Shown: one piece after another, positions 1-8,157 of the stretch | Numbering within the stretch: the first letter of the stretch is position 1 | Layout: every line of letters begins with the position of its first letter | NCBI RefSeq assembly: GCF_025252405.1 | Contig: NZ_CP104307.1 | Span: forward strand, 1,302,001 to 1,366,000 | Direction of reading: 5' to 3' | Length of the DNA stretch: 64,000 bases | Source of the DNA: Flavobacterium sp. TR2 | Lineage (GTDB): Bacteria > Bacteroidota > Bacteroidia > Flavobacteriales > Flavobacteriaceae | Notes under the pieces: model-generated | Seen by the model: only the letters and a program-made list of their open reading frames with translations | Told to the model about the DNA's origin: nothing | Database searches by the model: none | Translations under genes and position numbers: made by a program

Positions 1-1
1 T

Positions 2-742
2 TCGGCTTCGGCATTGAGTTTTATGCTCGAGAATTTAGCAAAACCAGTTGTATTTACAGGTTCGCAATTGCCAATTGGAGATTTGCGCACCGATGCCAAA
101 GAAAACCTGATTACAGCAATTCAGATCGCCTCACTTTTAGAAGACGGAAAACCTGTTATTACAGAAGTCTGCCTATATTTTGAATACAAATTGTATCGCG
201 GAAACCGAACTTCAAAAGTAAATGCAGAACATTTTAGAGCTTTTACAGCGCCAAACTACCCAGAATTAGTAGAATCGGGAGTTCATTTAAAATTAAACAG
301 ACACTTATTTCTTCCTGTAAATAAAGATGCAGAATTGATCGTTCATAAAAATTTGAACAATCACGTTGCTATCATCAAAATGTTTCCTGGAATGAGCGAA
401 ATTGTTTTGGCTTCAATCCTTGAAACGAAAGGTTTAAGAGGAATTATTCTGGAAACCTATGGTTCTGGAAATGCCCCAACAGAAGATTGGTTTTTAAACT
501 TAATCGAAAAAGCCATCAAATCGGGAATGCACGTAGTGAATGTAACCCAGTGTTCTGGCGGAAGCGTAAACATGGGACAATATGAGACCAGCACTGCTTT
601 GAAATCGTTAGGAGTTATTTCTGGAAAAGACATTACAACAGAAGCCGCAATTACCAAATTGATGTATCTGCTTGGACATAATATCCCGCAAAACGAGTTT
701 AAAGATATTTTTGAAACGGCACTTCGCGGGGAAATATCCTAA
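2..742 (+). CDS. ansA: L-asparaginase, type I (5' end missing)
   Basis: C-terminal part of a cytoplasmic type I asparaginase, which hydrolyses L-asparagine to aspartate and ammonia. The frame is open from base 2 and reads SASALSFMLENL directly at the window edge, so the true start lies upstream and the TTG at 14 is only an internal codon. Family motifs seen are the TGSQLPIG segment followed by RTDAKEN (active-site region of AnsA-type enzymes), then GSGNAPT and the late TQCSGGSVNMGQY block that closes the second domain. About 246 residues are present of a usual 335-345. The gene ends at a strong hairpin terminator. The family is clear; substrate preference between asparagine and glutamine cannot be read from the fragment. 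Confidence 0.9.
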   Translation, partial: SASALSFMLENLAKPVVFTGSQLPIGDLRTDAKENLITAIQIASLLEDGKPVITEVCLYFEYKLYRGNRTSKVNAEHFRAFTAPNYPELVESGVHLKLNRHLFLPVNKDAELIVHKNLNNHVAIIKMFPGMSEIVLASILETKGLRGIILETYGSGNAPTEDWFLNLIEKAIKSGMHVVNVTQCSGGSVNMGQYETSTALKSLGVISGKDITTEAAITKLMYLLGHNIPQNEFKDIFETALRGEIS

Positions 743-763
743 GATTAAATTCCAATAAAAAAC

Positions 764-808
764 AAATCCCAAATCCCAAAATCTAAAGTTGGGATTTGGG
801 ATTTTTTT
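764..808 (+). terminator. Rho-independent terminator after ansA
   Basis: A perfect 16-bp stem (764-779 pairs with 789-804) with a 9-nt loop, followed by a T run to 808, starts 21 bases after the asparaginase stop. Because the stem is built from repeated AAATCCC/GGGATTT units, it belongs to the common flavobacterial intergenic-repeat style and could act in both directions. Confidence 0.85.
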
Positions 809-1156
809 ATTGAAATTTTCGCTTAACCACGCAGTTTGTCATCCTGACGAAGGAAGGATCACACAAGAAACTCGACAAAGATTGGTTTATCAGTATACGG
901 AATTACTCTTCGCGGGGAAGTATATTAAAATTAAATTTCAATACTTTGCGTTAAAGAACTTTGTCAAAGTTTTAAACTTTGACAAAGTTGACAACGTTAA
1001 CATAACGAAACCTGACAGGTTTTTAAAACCTGTCGGGTCGTTTTTTAATAAATTAAACGTCTCAGTTTGTTATTCATGATAAACTATGTGAGCAATTATA
1101 GTTGCTAATAATTCCTTATATCACTTATATGGTTTAAACAGCAAGCCTTTTGGAAC
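809..1156. repeat. Intergenic region of interspersed inverted repeats
   Basis: No credible gene. It holds a run of repeat units: a piece reading TCATCCTGACGAAGGAAGGA (about 840), a near-perfect palindrome at 957-989 (AACTTTGTCAAAG and its complement), and a GACAGGTTTT/AAAACCTGTC hairpin at 1010-1038 followed by six Ts to 1046 (terminator-like). A CTTATATGG-type unit at about 1117-1137 recurs at 46.7 and 54.0 kb. The hairpins could also terminate the convergent MFS gene. The open frame at 789-1079 crosses these palindromes and is not believed to be coding. Confidence 0.7.
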
Positions 1157-2398
1157 TTAAAACTTAGAATTTTTATACGTAACCGGGCAGCTTTCCAATT
1201 CATCAGAAGCTTTGTGTTTTTTGTAATACACATAAACCAAAACAGAAAGAATACAGATAATTCCTTGAATAGCAACTGTTGCTCTTACGCCTAGCGAGTG
1301 GGAAACATATCCAATGATCAAACTTCCCACAGGAATCATTCCTTGATAGGCCATCATATAGTAGCTGATGCTTCTAGAACGCATACTGACAATACTGTGC
1401 GTCTGAATGTAAATGTTGATTGATGAAGTTTGTCCCATCATTCCGATTCCGCTGAGAGTCATGCAGATTAGTGCAATGGTAATGCTGCTCGAAACTGCCA
1501 GAATAATAATGCTGAACCCTAGCAATAGACTGGCAGCAATCATCAATTTCCCCATATTTTCAGCCGATTTTAGATTGGCCAAATAAATAGCAGAGAGAAC
1601 AGAGCCAATTCCTGCAGCGCTTTCAAACCAGCTGAAAGTTTCAGCGTTTCCGCTAAAAATATCTTTCGCAAAAACAGGCATCAAAGTATTAAAAGAAATT
1701 ACAAACAAACTGCTGCAGGTTAACATTAAGAGCATTCTTGCCATTTCGGTTTCTTTCTTTACATAATCTAAACCTTCAATAAGATCGTCCAGCATATTCA
1801 ATTTGTTTTCGGCTTTAATATGCGGTGTAATCTTCATCATCAAGAGTGAAATCAAAACAGGAACATAACTCACAAAATTCCCGATGAAACAAATATCCTC
1901 TCCATATTGGTGCAGAATAATTCCGGCAAGCGCAGGACCTGCAATTCGGGCAAAATTATTCATGGTAGAGTTAAGCGCAACGGCATTTGGAAGATCTTCT
2001 TTACGGTCAACAATGTCAATCATCATGGTTTGACGGCACGTCATATCAAAGGCATTTATGATTCCCTGAATAAGGCTTAATGCCAGAATAAAATTGATAT
2101 TATAAATTTTGAGATAAATAAGCAGAGCCAAAGTTCCAGCCTGCAGCATGGCTAAAGATTGCAATACCATCATGGCGCGGTGTCTGTCGTAACGTCCGAT
2201 AATGCTTCCTGCAAGAGGCGCTAGAAACAAAGACGGAATCATGCTTAAAAATGTGGCCAAACCTAATAAAAATACCGATCCCGTGATGCTGTAAACCATC
2301 CAGCTTACGGCTGTCTTCTGCATCCAGGTTCCGATAACTGATACGGATTGACCGTAGAAAAATAACTTGAAATTTTTTGATTTTAACGCCTTAAACAT
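1157..2398 (-). CDS. MFS transporter (EntS/TetA-like exporter)
   Basis: 413-residue inner-membrane major facilitator, about 12 predicted membrane segments. The N-terminal FKLFFYGQSVSVIGTWMQKTAVSWMVY pattern and the loop IGRYDRHRAM (motif A) are typical of the MFS_3/enterobactin-exporter-like group that expels siderophores or drugs. Residues 97-125 (QGIINAFDMTCRQTMMIDIV) match the family's motif after TM4. It starts at an ATG and is transcribed away from a LysR regulator 90 bp away, so the regulator probably controls it. Substrate unknown; drug or metabolite efflux is the usual role. Confidence 0.85.
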   Translation of the reverse strand: MFKALKSKNFKLFFYGQSVSVIGTWMQKTAVSWMVYSITGSVFLLGLATFLSMIPSLFLAPLAGSIIGRYDRHRAMMVLQSLAMLQAGTLALLIYLKIYNINFILALSLIQGIINAFDMTCRQTMMIDIVDRKEDLPNAVALNSTMNNFARIAGPALAGIILHQYGEDICFIGNFVSYVPVLISLLMMKITPHIKAENKLNMLDDLIEGLDYVKKETEMARMLLMLTCSSLFVISFNTLMPVFAKDIFSGNAETFSWFESAAGIGSVLSAIYLANLKSAENMGKLMIAASLLLGFSIIILAVSSSITIALICMTLSGIGMMGQTSSINIYIQTHSIVSMRSRSISYYMMAYQGMIPVGSLIIGYVSHSLGVRATVAIQGIICILSVLVYVYYKKHKASDELESCPVTYKNSKF

Positions 2399-2455
2399 AA
2401 TCCTAAATATTTAATACAAAGGTCGGGATTATGATAGCATTAGAAAAATTAATAA

Positions 2456-2484
2456 TTTTACTTATAATAAGTAGTAAAACTTAT
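2456..2484. promoter_or_regulatory. Probable LysR operator in the divergent promoter
   Basis: The 90-bp gap between the divergent MFS and LysR genes contains nested dyads: TTTTACT (2456-2462) against AGTAAAA (2473-2479), and inside it ACTTAT-A-ATAAGT (2460-2472). The AAAACTTAT half-site appears again at 2476-2484. LysR-type regulators bind dyads with a T-N11-A core in divergent promoters. This is the only such dyad in the gap, directly upstream of the LysR start, so it is a likely self-regulatory and activation site. Confidence 0.5.
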
Positions 2485-2488
2485 CAAT

Positions 2489-3370
2489 ATGGAAATTTAT
2501 CAACTGCAATATTTTATCAAAACTGCTGAGGTTTTGCATTTTACCAAGGCTGCAGAGCTGTGTTTTGTTACACAATCGGGACTTTCTCAGCAAATAAAAA
2601 AGCTGGAAGAAGAACTTGGAATGCTATTGTTTAAGCGAATTGGAAAAAAAGTGCAGCTGACAGAAGCTGGTGCCGTATTTTTAATTCATGCTAAAAAAGT
2701 CGTTGAAAATGTAGAAAACGGAAAGCAGGCCATAGAAGATTTGAACGAAATGATTGGCGGAGAACTCCGAATTGGAGTAACCTACATTTTCGGATTATTG
2801 ATTCTGCCTGTCGTAAATGCATTTGCCAAAAGATACCAGAATTTGAGGATAGTGGTAGAATATGGAACAACAGAAGCTTTAGAACAAAAACTGATTAATA
2901 ATGAATTGGATTTGGTTTTAGTGATTTCGTCGCACGAAATTGGGCCTCCGATACAGAAAGTGCCTCTGTTTACGTCCAATATGGTTATGGCAGTTTCAAA
3001 ATCGCATTCTTTGGCTGCATTAGAAAAAATGCCATTTAAGAAAATAGAAGAAGTTCCGTTGATCCTTCCCGGAAAAGGTTCCAATTCGCGTGAATATGTC
3101 GAAGCATTGTTTGTAAAGCACAACATGAAACCGAAAATTTCGATAGAGTTAAATTCGATTCATGCCTTACTGCAAATGGTAGAAAACAGCGACTGGGCAA
3201 CCATTGTGGCAGAAAAAGCTTTGAAAGGCTGGGAGCATAGCCTTAAAGCCATTCAGATTACAGGAGTTTCAACCAAAAGAGATTCATATATGTTGACAAT
3301 GGGAGGTTACCAGAAGAAGGCCGTAAAACTTTTCATGGAAGAATTTCGAAAAAGTATAAACGAATCTTAA
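2489..3370 (+). CDS. LysR-family transcriptional regulator
   Basis: 293 residues. The N-terminal winged HTH is classic for the family: MEIYQLQYFIKTAEVLHFTKAAELCFVTQSGLSQQIKKLEEELG, then LLFKR and LTEAG (residues 1-65), followed by the dimerisation helix and a periplasmic-binding-like effector domain (about 90-290). The best-studied relatives with this head and a divergently placed target are CynR/OxyR-like regulators. The effector here is unknown. It is divergent from the MFS exporter and probably regulates it. ATG start. Confidence 0.9.
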   Translation: MEIYQLQYFIKTAEVLHFTKAAELCFVTQSGLSQQIKKLEEELGMLLFKRIGKKVQLTEAGAVFLIHAKKVVENVENGKQAIEDLNEMIGGELRIGVTYIFGLLILPVVNAFAKRYQNLRIVVEYGTTEALEQKLINNELDLVLVISSHEIGPPIQKVPLFTSNMVMAVSKSHSLAALEKMPFKKIEEVPLILPGKGSNSREYVEALFVKHNMKPKISIELNSIHALLQMVENSDWATIVAEKALKGWEHSLKAIQITGVSTKRDSYMLTMGGYQKKAVKLFMEEFRKSINES

Positions 3371-3418
3371 TTTTACTTTTTAAACTCAATTTTTTTTGTG
3401 TTATTTGCAGACCAAAAT

Positions 3419-3505
3419 AGAAAGGTGTCCGAGTGGTTTAAGGAGCTAGCCTGGAAAGCTAGTATATGGGTAACTGTATCGAGGGTTCGAATCCCTTCCT
3501 TTCTG
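3419..3505 (+). tRNA. tRNA-Ser (anticodon GGA)
   Basis: A cloverleaf can be drawn. The acceptor arms AGAAAGG (3419-3425) and CCTTTCT (3498-3504) pair; the D arm contains GAGTGGTTTAAGG; the anticodon stem GCTAGC/GCTAGT flanks CTGGAAA with anticodon GGA. A long class II variable arm follows, then a T arm GAGGG-TTCGAAT-CCCTT. The long variable arm and GGA anticodon identify tRNA-Ser reading UCC/UCU. CCA is not encoded. A terminator follows 23 bases later. Confidence 0.95.
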
Positions 3506-3528
3506 CAAATTTTTAATAAAATAATACC

Positions 3529-3560
3529 AAACCTCGAAATGTATATTTCGAGGTTTTTTT
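3529..3560 (+). terminator. Terminator of tRNA-Ser
   Basis: Perfect 12-bp stem (3529-3540 with 3545-3556), 4-nt loop, and a T run to 3560, just after the tRNA. Confidence 0.88.
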
Positions 3561-3726
3561 ATTAATTGTTTCTATTGCCAAATTATAAATTACACATCAA
3601 ACGTCCAAAAAAACTTATTGAACAAAAACTTTGGCAATTGCGATTTTACAATATTTGCATGGGAAAATCAGCGGCAATTAATTTCAGGATTATATTACGA
3701 ACACCTTTCAAAAAATCTGTCGACCA

Positions 3727-4293
3727 ATGTCTCAAAAGTTTAAAAATAAATATCGAATTCCATCTTCGCGATTGCAAAATTGGGATTATGGTGCAAATGG
3801 AGCCTATTTTATAACTATTTGTACTAAAAATAGGGAATGTTATTTTGGAGATATTATTGATTCTAAATTGGAGGCATCGGAATTGGGAATATTGGCAGAA
3901 AAATATTGGTTAGATATTCCAGAACATTTTCCGTATGTCGAATTGGGTAATTTTGTAATTATGCCAAATCACGTTCATGGGATTTTAATTATCGATAAAA
4001 ACGCATCGGTTTCCGTAGAGACGCAATTAATTGCGTCTCTACCCGAAACAATATATAAAACAGGTGGTTTTGCTGGGGATAAAAATCCTATGTTGCAGGA
4101 TAATATTTCGAGAATTATAAGATGGTATAAAGGAAGATGTTCTTTTGAGATGAAAAAAATATATGCAGATTTTGGTTGGCAACCGCGTTTTCATGATCAT
4201 ATCATTAGAAATGAAAAATCTTTTGAAACCATACAAAATTATATACAGAACAATCCGTTGAATTGGGATAAAGACAAATTTTATGGAAAATAA
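3727..4293 (+). CDS. REP-associated tyrosine transposase (RAYT, Y1/HUH family)
   Basis: 188-residue single-strand endonuclease of the Y1 transposase family. Visible hallmarks are YFITICT near residue 27, the HUH metal motif as MPNHVHGI (His82, His84), the FHDHIIRNEKSFETI helix and the catalytic tyrosine in IQNYIQNNPLNW (Tyr172). RAYTs are domesticated, usually single-copy enzymes that nick and mobilise REP palindromes. REP-like palindromes lie directly downstream (4317-4399). Unusually, another (4015-4042) lies inside this reading frame and encodes residues 97-106. The frame remains open through it, so the gene may be functional. The ATG at 3727 gives the usual N-terminal length. Confidence 0.88.
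   Translation: MSQKFKNKYRIPSSRLQNWDYGANGAYFITICTKNRECYFGDIIDSKLEASELGILAEKYWLDIPEHFPYVELGNFVIMPNHVHGILIIDKNASVSVETQLIASLPETIYKTGGFAGDKNPMLQDNISRIIRWYKGRCSFEMKKIYADFGWQPRFHDHIIRNEKSFETIQNYIQNNPLNWDKDKFYGK
4015..4042. repeat. REP-like palindrome inside the RAYT gene
   Basis: Perfect 28-bp palindrome: GTAGAGACGCAATT joined to its own complement with no loop. It shares the GTAGAGACGC head with the units downstream of the gene (4317-4399), so it is the same repeat family inserted in frame in the transposase's coding region. Confidence 0.85.
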
Positions 4294-4316
4294 AACAAAA
4301 ACAATCGAAATAACCG

Positions 4317-4409
4317 TAGAGACGCGATTAATCGCGTCTCTATTTTTTAGAGAGATTAATCGCGTCTCTATTTTTTTAGAGAAATTAATCGCGTCTCTAT
4401 TTTTAGAGG
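4317..4409. repeat. REP-like palindrome cluster downstream of RAYT
   Basis: One perfect 26-bp palindrome (4317-4342: TAGAGACGCGATT and its complement, then a T run) is followed by two shortened copies (4348-4370 and 4377-4399) spaced 29 bp apart, each keeping the ATTAATCGCGTCTCTA half, and a truncated TAGAGGG. The first copy with its T run could also terminate the transposase transcript. The rest of the gap up to about 4600 holds AT-rich sequence with no gene. Confidence 0.8.
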
Positions 4410-4605
4410 GATTATTCAATTAAAAATAGAATCAGTTTTAAAATAATGATTCAGAACAAAAAGAGTTTGATGATTTATAAATCAAAAAATCTTGATTCAT
4501 CAGATCTTGCAAAAAATCTAAAAAAAGAAAAAATCATAAACACATAGCCCTAAAAAGTTATTTTCAAAATACGGTTTCCCGCATTTTTTTATTCTAGAAA
4601 TATTA

Positions 4606-4613
4606 TATATTTG
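4606..4613 (+). promoter_or_regulatory. Candidate -7 element for the polyamine-like operon
   Basis: TATATTTG matches the Bacteroidota -7 consensus TAnnTTTG and lies 25 bp before the first gene of the seven-gene block. Nineteen bases upstream the sequence is TTT rather than TTG, so only half of the promoter is convincing. Confidence 0.4.
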
Positions 4614-4638
4614 GCTCCTGTGTAATATAAATAACTTA

Positions 4639-5001
4639 ATGGATTTACCTCCTTATTCGCCAGGATTGCATAAACTGGTTACGCTATATGTCGACGAAAT
4701 TTCTAAGCTTACCAATAGCAAAGGCTTTGTCGCAGTTACCAATTCTATTTTAGAAAAATATGAACTTGAGAAGGTTGGCGTTGTGGTGCATGATTTCGAG
4801 AACGAAAGTTTTACAATTTCGTACTGCCTGAAAGAATCTCATATTTGTATACACACTTGGCCAGAATACAATCAGTTGACTTTGGATGTTTATTTGTGTA
4901 ATTACCTTCAGGATAACTCGCATAAGGTACGCGCGGTTATGGCCGATTACGTTGATTATTTTGAAGCAGAAATTATTAAAGATTTTGAAATTAACCGATA
5001 A
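4639..5001 (+). CDS. speD: SpeD-like S-adenosylmethionine decarboxylase proenzyme
   Basis: 120-residue pyruvoyl enzyme of the small prokaryotic AdoMet decarboxylase class. Residues 66-76 read ESHICIHTWPE: Ser67 is the expected self-cleavage and pyruvoyl residue. His72 (+5) and Cys87 (+20, in DVYLCNY) sit at the same spacing as the catalytic Ser63/His68/Cys83 of the Thermotoga enzyme. The product would be decarboxylated AdoMet, the aminopropyl donor for the synthase encoded three genes on. Some SpeD homologues next to membrane-fused synthases act on other amino acids, so the substrate is inferred. First gene of a tight operon; the next gene starts 3 bp after the stop. Confidence 0.85.
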   Translation: MDLPPYSPGLHKLVTLYVDEISKLTNSKGFVAVTNSILEKYELEKVGVVVHDFENESFTISYCLKESHICIHTWPEYNQLTLDVYLCNYLQDNSHKVRAVMADYVDYFEAEIIKDFEINR

Positions 5002-5004
5002 GAT

Positions 5005-6234
5005 ATGAAGATTCCTTGTTACGATTGTAATACAGAAACCGAGTTAGAGGTTGGTTTTGAAGTTATCAATTTTGTTTGCCCGGTTTGTCAGAGTTTATAC
5101 GTTCGTGATAAAGAGGGGCAATTTAGAAGAAGATCAAAGTATAAAAATGTACTTAGAGATTATCCGCTAGAAATTGGCGATATCGGATTTCTGAAAGGCA
5201 GCAACTATAAAGTTACAGGTTTGCTAAAGAAAAAAGTGCATCCTAATTTTACTTGGACAGAGTTTATTCTGCAGAATGAAGCCAAAGAGTTTCTGTATCT
5301 TTCGCTTTCCAATGGGCATTGGATGATGCTTACCGAAATGGAGAATATTGCGGAATTAAAAGGAGGAGTTACAATTTTAGACCACGATGGCATAGATTAC
5401 GATTTGTTTGAACATTCGGATGCTGAGATTATAGACGCGCAAGGTTTTTTTGATTTTGAACTTCCTCAAAACAAATACATTCATCTGGCTGAATTTATAA
5501 ATCCGCCAAACATCATCTCTATAGAAAGGATGAACAATGTGCAATCGGCTTTTCATGGCGAGTATGTACCAAAAAGCGTTATTCAGAAAGCCTTTCCAAA
5601 AAGGACTATGCCTTATCAGTTTGGTGTAAACATGATTCAGCCGTCTCGTTTTGACCTTAGAAATACTGCCATTATTTTCTGTCTTTTCGCTTTATTGATC
5701 ATAACCGCAAATTGGTACATTTATAAAGATCAGGTTGAGCAAAATGTTTTTAACAGTAAAATTAAGTTCAGCGAATTTGATAATAAAGAAATTACCAGTC
5801 CGTCTTTTGTGCTCAAAGGCGCTTCGGCTCCTATGACGATTAGTGTTTCGACTGAAGTTAGTAATTCATGGGCCAATATAAACATCGCTTTAATTAATGA
5901 AGATAATGGCGATGAAATTTATGCAAATAAAGACATAGAATACTATCATGGCTATTCTGATGGAGAATCTTGGACAGAAGGCAGCCAGTATGAAAAGTTT
6001 AATATCTGTGGTGTAAAAGGAGGAAAATACCATCTTTTGATTACGCCAATGAAAGCTCCAGAAGATCTTACCAATAGCGAAATGAATGTCAATGTGGTCT
6101 GGAACCAGCCTTCGAGTCGAAATCTAGGGTTAGTTATCTTAGCTATGGTTATAATTTATTTCATTATAAGATATTTTAGAAATCAATTTGAAAAAGAGAG
6201 ATGGGCAGACAGTTCCTACTCGACCTATGAATAA
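5005..6234 (+). CDS. DUF4178-type membrane protein with zinc ribbon
   Basis: 409 residues. The N-terminus has a CxxC...CxxC zinc-ribbon pattern (Cys5, Cys8, Cys25, Cys28). It is followed by the DUF4178-like segment beginning GDIGFLKGSNYKVTGLL (about 55-130) with a following aromatic WTEFILQN and LSNGHWMML. A second domain extends to about 210. Then come a membrane helix (about 217-236), an exported beta-rich domain of about 130 residues and a final membrane helix (about 372-390). No catalytic motif is apparent. DUF4178 proteins occur with SpeD/SpeE and DUF350 genes in other bacteria (recalled family knowledge), as here. Role unknown; possibly an envelope scaffold for the pathway. Confidence 0.65.
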   Translation: MKIPCYDCNTETELEVGFEVINFVCPVCQSLYVRDKEGQFRRRSKYKNVLRDYPLEIGDIGFLKGSNYKVTGLLKKKVHPNFTWTEFILQNEAKEFLYLSLSNGHWMMLTEMENIAELKGGVTILDHDGIDYDLFEHSDAEIIDAQGFFDFELPQNKYIHLAEFINPPNIISIERMNNVQSAFHGEYVPKSVIQKAFPKRTMPYQFGVNMIQPSRFDLRNTAIIFCLFALLIITANWYIYKDQVEQNVFNSKIKFSEFDNKEITSPSFVLKGASAPMTISVSTEVSNSWANINIALINEDNGDEIYANKDIEYYHGYSDGESWTEGSQYEKFNICGVKGGKYHLLITPMKAPEDLTNSEMNVNVVWNQPSSRNLGLVILAMVIIYFIIRYFRNQFEKERWADSSYSTYE

Positions 6235-6415
6235 TATGAAAAGAATTTCAGATTTCTTTGCCAATAATTGGGCGCCACTAGCAATTGGATTCTTTTGCTT
6301 TGGCGTTTACCTCTATTTTGCGCTAGCAGGAAATAGAATCTGCGATTGCGAAACCACAGAAAAATATAGTACGGCAGGAAGCCGAACATCATATAGCCGT
6401 TTTTATCACAAATAA
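6227..6415 (+). CDS. Small single-pass membrane protein
   Basis: 62 residues from the ATG at 6227, which overlaps the stop of the preceding gene by 8 bp (an alternative ATG is at 6236). One hydrophobic helix (WAPLAIGFFCFGVYLYFALA) is followed by a short polar tail with a Cys-Asp-Cys motif. The overlap and the same-strand operon position support translation. No family recognised. Confidence 0.6.
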   Translation: MNNMKRISDFFANNWAPLAIGFFCFGVYLYFALAGNRICDCETTEKYSTAGSRTSYSRFYHK

Positions 6416-6428
6416 AAAAATAATCAAT

Positions 6429-6644
6429 ATGGAATTATTTCACGCACAGCCAGTAGTAAACTCAATTCTTTATTCTTTTTTAGGAATTGTTATTTTATTA
6501 ATCGGTTATTATATTATCGAAAAACTGACTCCTGAGAATACTTGGAAAGAAGTTGTAGAAAAAAATAATGTTGCTGTTGCCATTGTTTTGGCAGCATTTA
6601 TCATTGGAATTTCCATGATTATTAGTGCCGCAATTCATGGGTAA
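6429..6644 (+). CDS. DUF350 family membrane protein
   Basis: 71 residues with two membrane helices (about 12-31 and 48-68). The pattern NSILYSFLGIVILLIGY then KLTPENTWKE-V-EKNNVAVAIVLAAFIIGISMII matches one DUF350/YjfL repeat, including the conserved Asn-Val-Ala-Val-Ala start of the second helix. DUF350 proteins are linked by gene neighbourhood to polyamine-related and amidoligase genes; biochemical role unknown. It lies between the small membrane protein and the synthase gene; the next gene's ATG overlaps its stop by 8 bp. Confidence 0.75.
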   Translation: MELFHAQPVVNSILYSFLGIVILLIGYYIIEKLTPENTWKEVVEKNNVAVAIVLAAFIIGISMIISAAIHG

Positions 6645-8157
6645 AAAGTTTCTTAGGTTTGAATTTCTTTTACTCTTTGCCGTATTTATAATTGCTACCT
6701 GCGGACTTATTTATGAGTTGGTTGCGGGAACTTTGGCGAGTTATTTATTGGGCGATTCGGTAAAACAATTTTCATTTATTATTGGCGTATACCTGTTTTC
6801 GATGGGTATAGGCTCGTTTTTTTCGAAGTTTTTCAATAAGAATCTGCTTAATACTTTTGTAGAAATCGAAATTCTGGTTGGACTTATTGGAGGTCTGAGT
6901 TCGGTAGTTTTGTTTCTGCTGTTTGAAAGTGTAGGTTCGTTTCAATTCATTTTATACCTATTTGTTTTCGTAACTGGATTTTTGGTCGGTTTGGAGATTC
7001 CGCTTTTAATGAATATTTTAAAAGATAGAGTTGAGTTTAAAGATCTGGTTTCGAATGTTTTTACCTTTGATTATATCGGAGCGCTTTTGGCTTCTATTTT
7101 GTTTCCGTTGGTTTTAGTGCCAAAATTGGGCATTATGGGAACTTCTCTTTTCTTCGGAATGATTAACGTGAGCATTGCTATTGCTTTATGTTTTTTGTTA
7201 AAGAGAGAATTAAGAAAACCTTCTTTACTTAGAGCAAAAGCCATCTTCTCTTTTGTGCTGCTACTGGCAGTTTTTATTTTTTCGAATGATATTCTCGCCT
7301 ATTCGGAAGGGAAATTGTACGGAGAAAATATTATTTACACCAATTCGACACCTTACCAGCGTATCGTTTTAACGCATAATAAGAGCGATTACAGGCTTTA
7401 TTTAAACAATAACCTGCAATTCAGTTCTGCAGACGAATACCGTTATCACGAAGCTCTTGTGCATCCCGTCATGTCGATGGCAAAAAGCGTCAAAAACGTT
7501 TTGGTTTTGGGTGGAGGAGACGGTTTGGCAGTTCGCGAAATCTTGAAATACAAAGACGTTCAGAAAGTGACTTTGGTCGATTTGGACGCCGGAATGACGA
7601 AGCTGTTCAAAACCAATTCGGTTCTGACCAATTTTAATCAAAACTCTTTGAACAATCCTAAAGTTACCGTAATCAATACTGATGCTTATATTTGGGCGAA
7701 AAATAATAAAGAGAAATACGATGTGGCAATCATCGATTTCCCAGATCCGTCCAATTATAGTTTGGGGAAATTGTATTCGCTTAATTTTTATCAAACCATA
7801 AAAACCATTTTACAGCCAGATGCAGCGGTGGTCATACAAACTACTTCGCCTTATTTTGCGCCTAAATCCTTTTGGTGCATCAACAAAACTGTCATGCAGG
7901 TTTTTCCGCAGGTAGATGCGTATCACGCGTACGTTCCTTCGTTTGGAGAATGGGGCTACACGATTGCCATAAATGGTTTTGGAACCACTTTTAATACGGT
8001 AAACCGAAAAGCAGAAGGATTGAAATTTTATAATTATCAATTCGACCGATTCAATTATTTTACAAATGATATGATTTCGAACCAAATCGAAATCAATCGT
8101 TTAGACAACCAGATTTTAGTGCGCTATTTTGATGAAGAGTGGGGAAAACTGCAATAA
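6637..8157 (+). CDS. speE: Membrane-anchored spermidine-synthase-like aminopropyltransferase
   Basis: 506 residues from the ATG at 6637 (a GTG at 6625 is less likely). Residues 1 to about 225 form about seven membrane helices, as in MFS-like membrane-fused SpeE proteins. The rest is a spermidine-synthase fold: TPYQRIVLTH, LYLNNNLQFSS, DEYRYHEALVHP (substrate and gate residues), the VLVLGGGDG cofactor loop, VTLVDLD, and YDVAIIDFPDP carrying the catalytic-base aspartate. The reaction would transfer the aminopropyl group from decarboxylated AdoMet (from the SpeD-like gene) to an amine. The acceptor is not known, and membrane anchoring suggests a membrane-related or exported product. The following gene starts inside its last codons. 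Confidence 0.85.
   Translation: MGKKFLRFEFLLLFAVFIIATCGLIYELVAGTLASYLLGDSVKQFSFIIGVYLFSMGIGSFFSKFFNKNLLNTFVEIEILVGLIGGLSSVVLFLLFESVGSFQFILYLFVFVTGFLVGLEIPLLMNILKDRVEFKDLVSNVFTFDYIGALLASILFPLVLVPKLGIMGTSLFFGMINVSIAIALCFLLKRELRKPSLLRAKAIFSFVLLLAVFIFSNDILAYSEGKLYGENIIYTNSTPYQRIVLTHNKSDYRLYLNNNLQFSSADEYRYHEALVHPVMSMAKSVKNVLVLGGGDGLAVREILKYKDVQKVTLVDLDAGMTKLFKTNSVLTNFNQNSLNNPKVTVINTDAYIWAKNNKEKYDVAIIDFPDPSNYSLGKLYSLNFYQTIKTILQPDAAVVIQTTSPYFAPKSFWCINKTVMQVFPQVDAYHAYVPSFGEWGYTIAINGFGTTFNTVNRKAEGLKFYNYQFDRFNYFTNDMISNQIEINRLDNQILVRYFDEEWGKLQ

Noticed and set aside
789..1079. 96-codon frame downstream of ansA
   Set aside because: It runs across three palindromic repeats and has no recognised motif; its Phe/Lys-rich translation follows the base composition.
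3560..3730. Possible remnant of a nuclease-like (DUF1016) gene between tRNA-Ser and RAYT
   Set aside because: One frame carries a short WENQRQLISGLYYEHLSKN stretch that resembles part of that family, but the match is too short and lacks any other motif.
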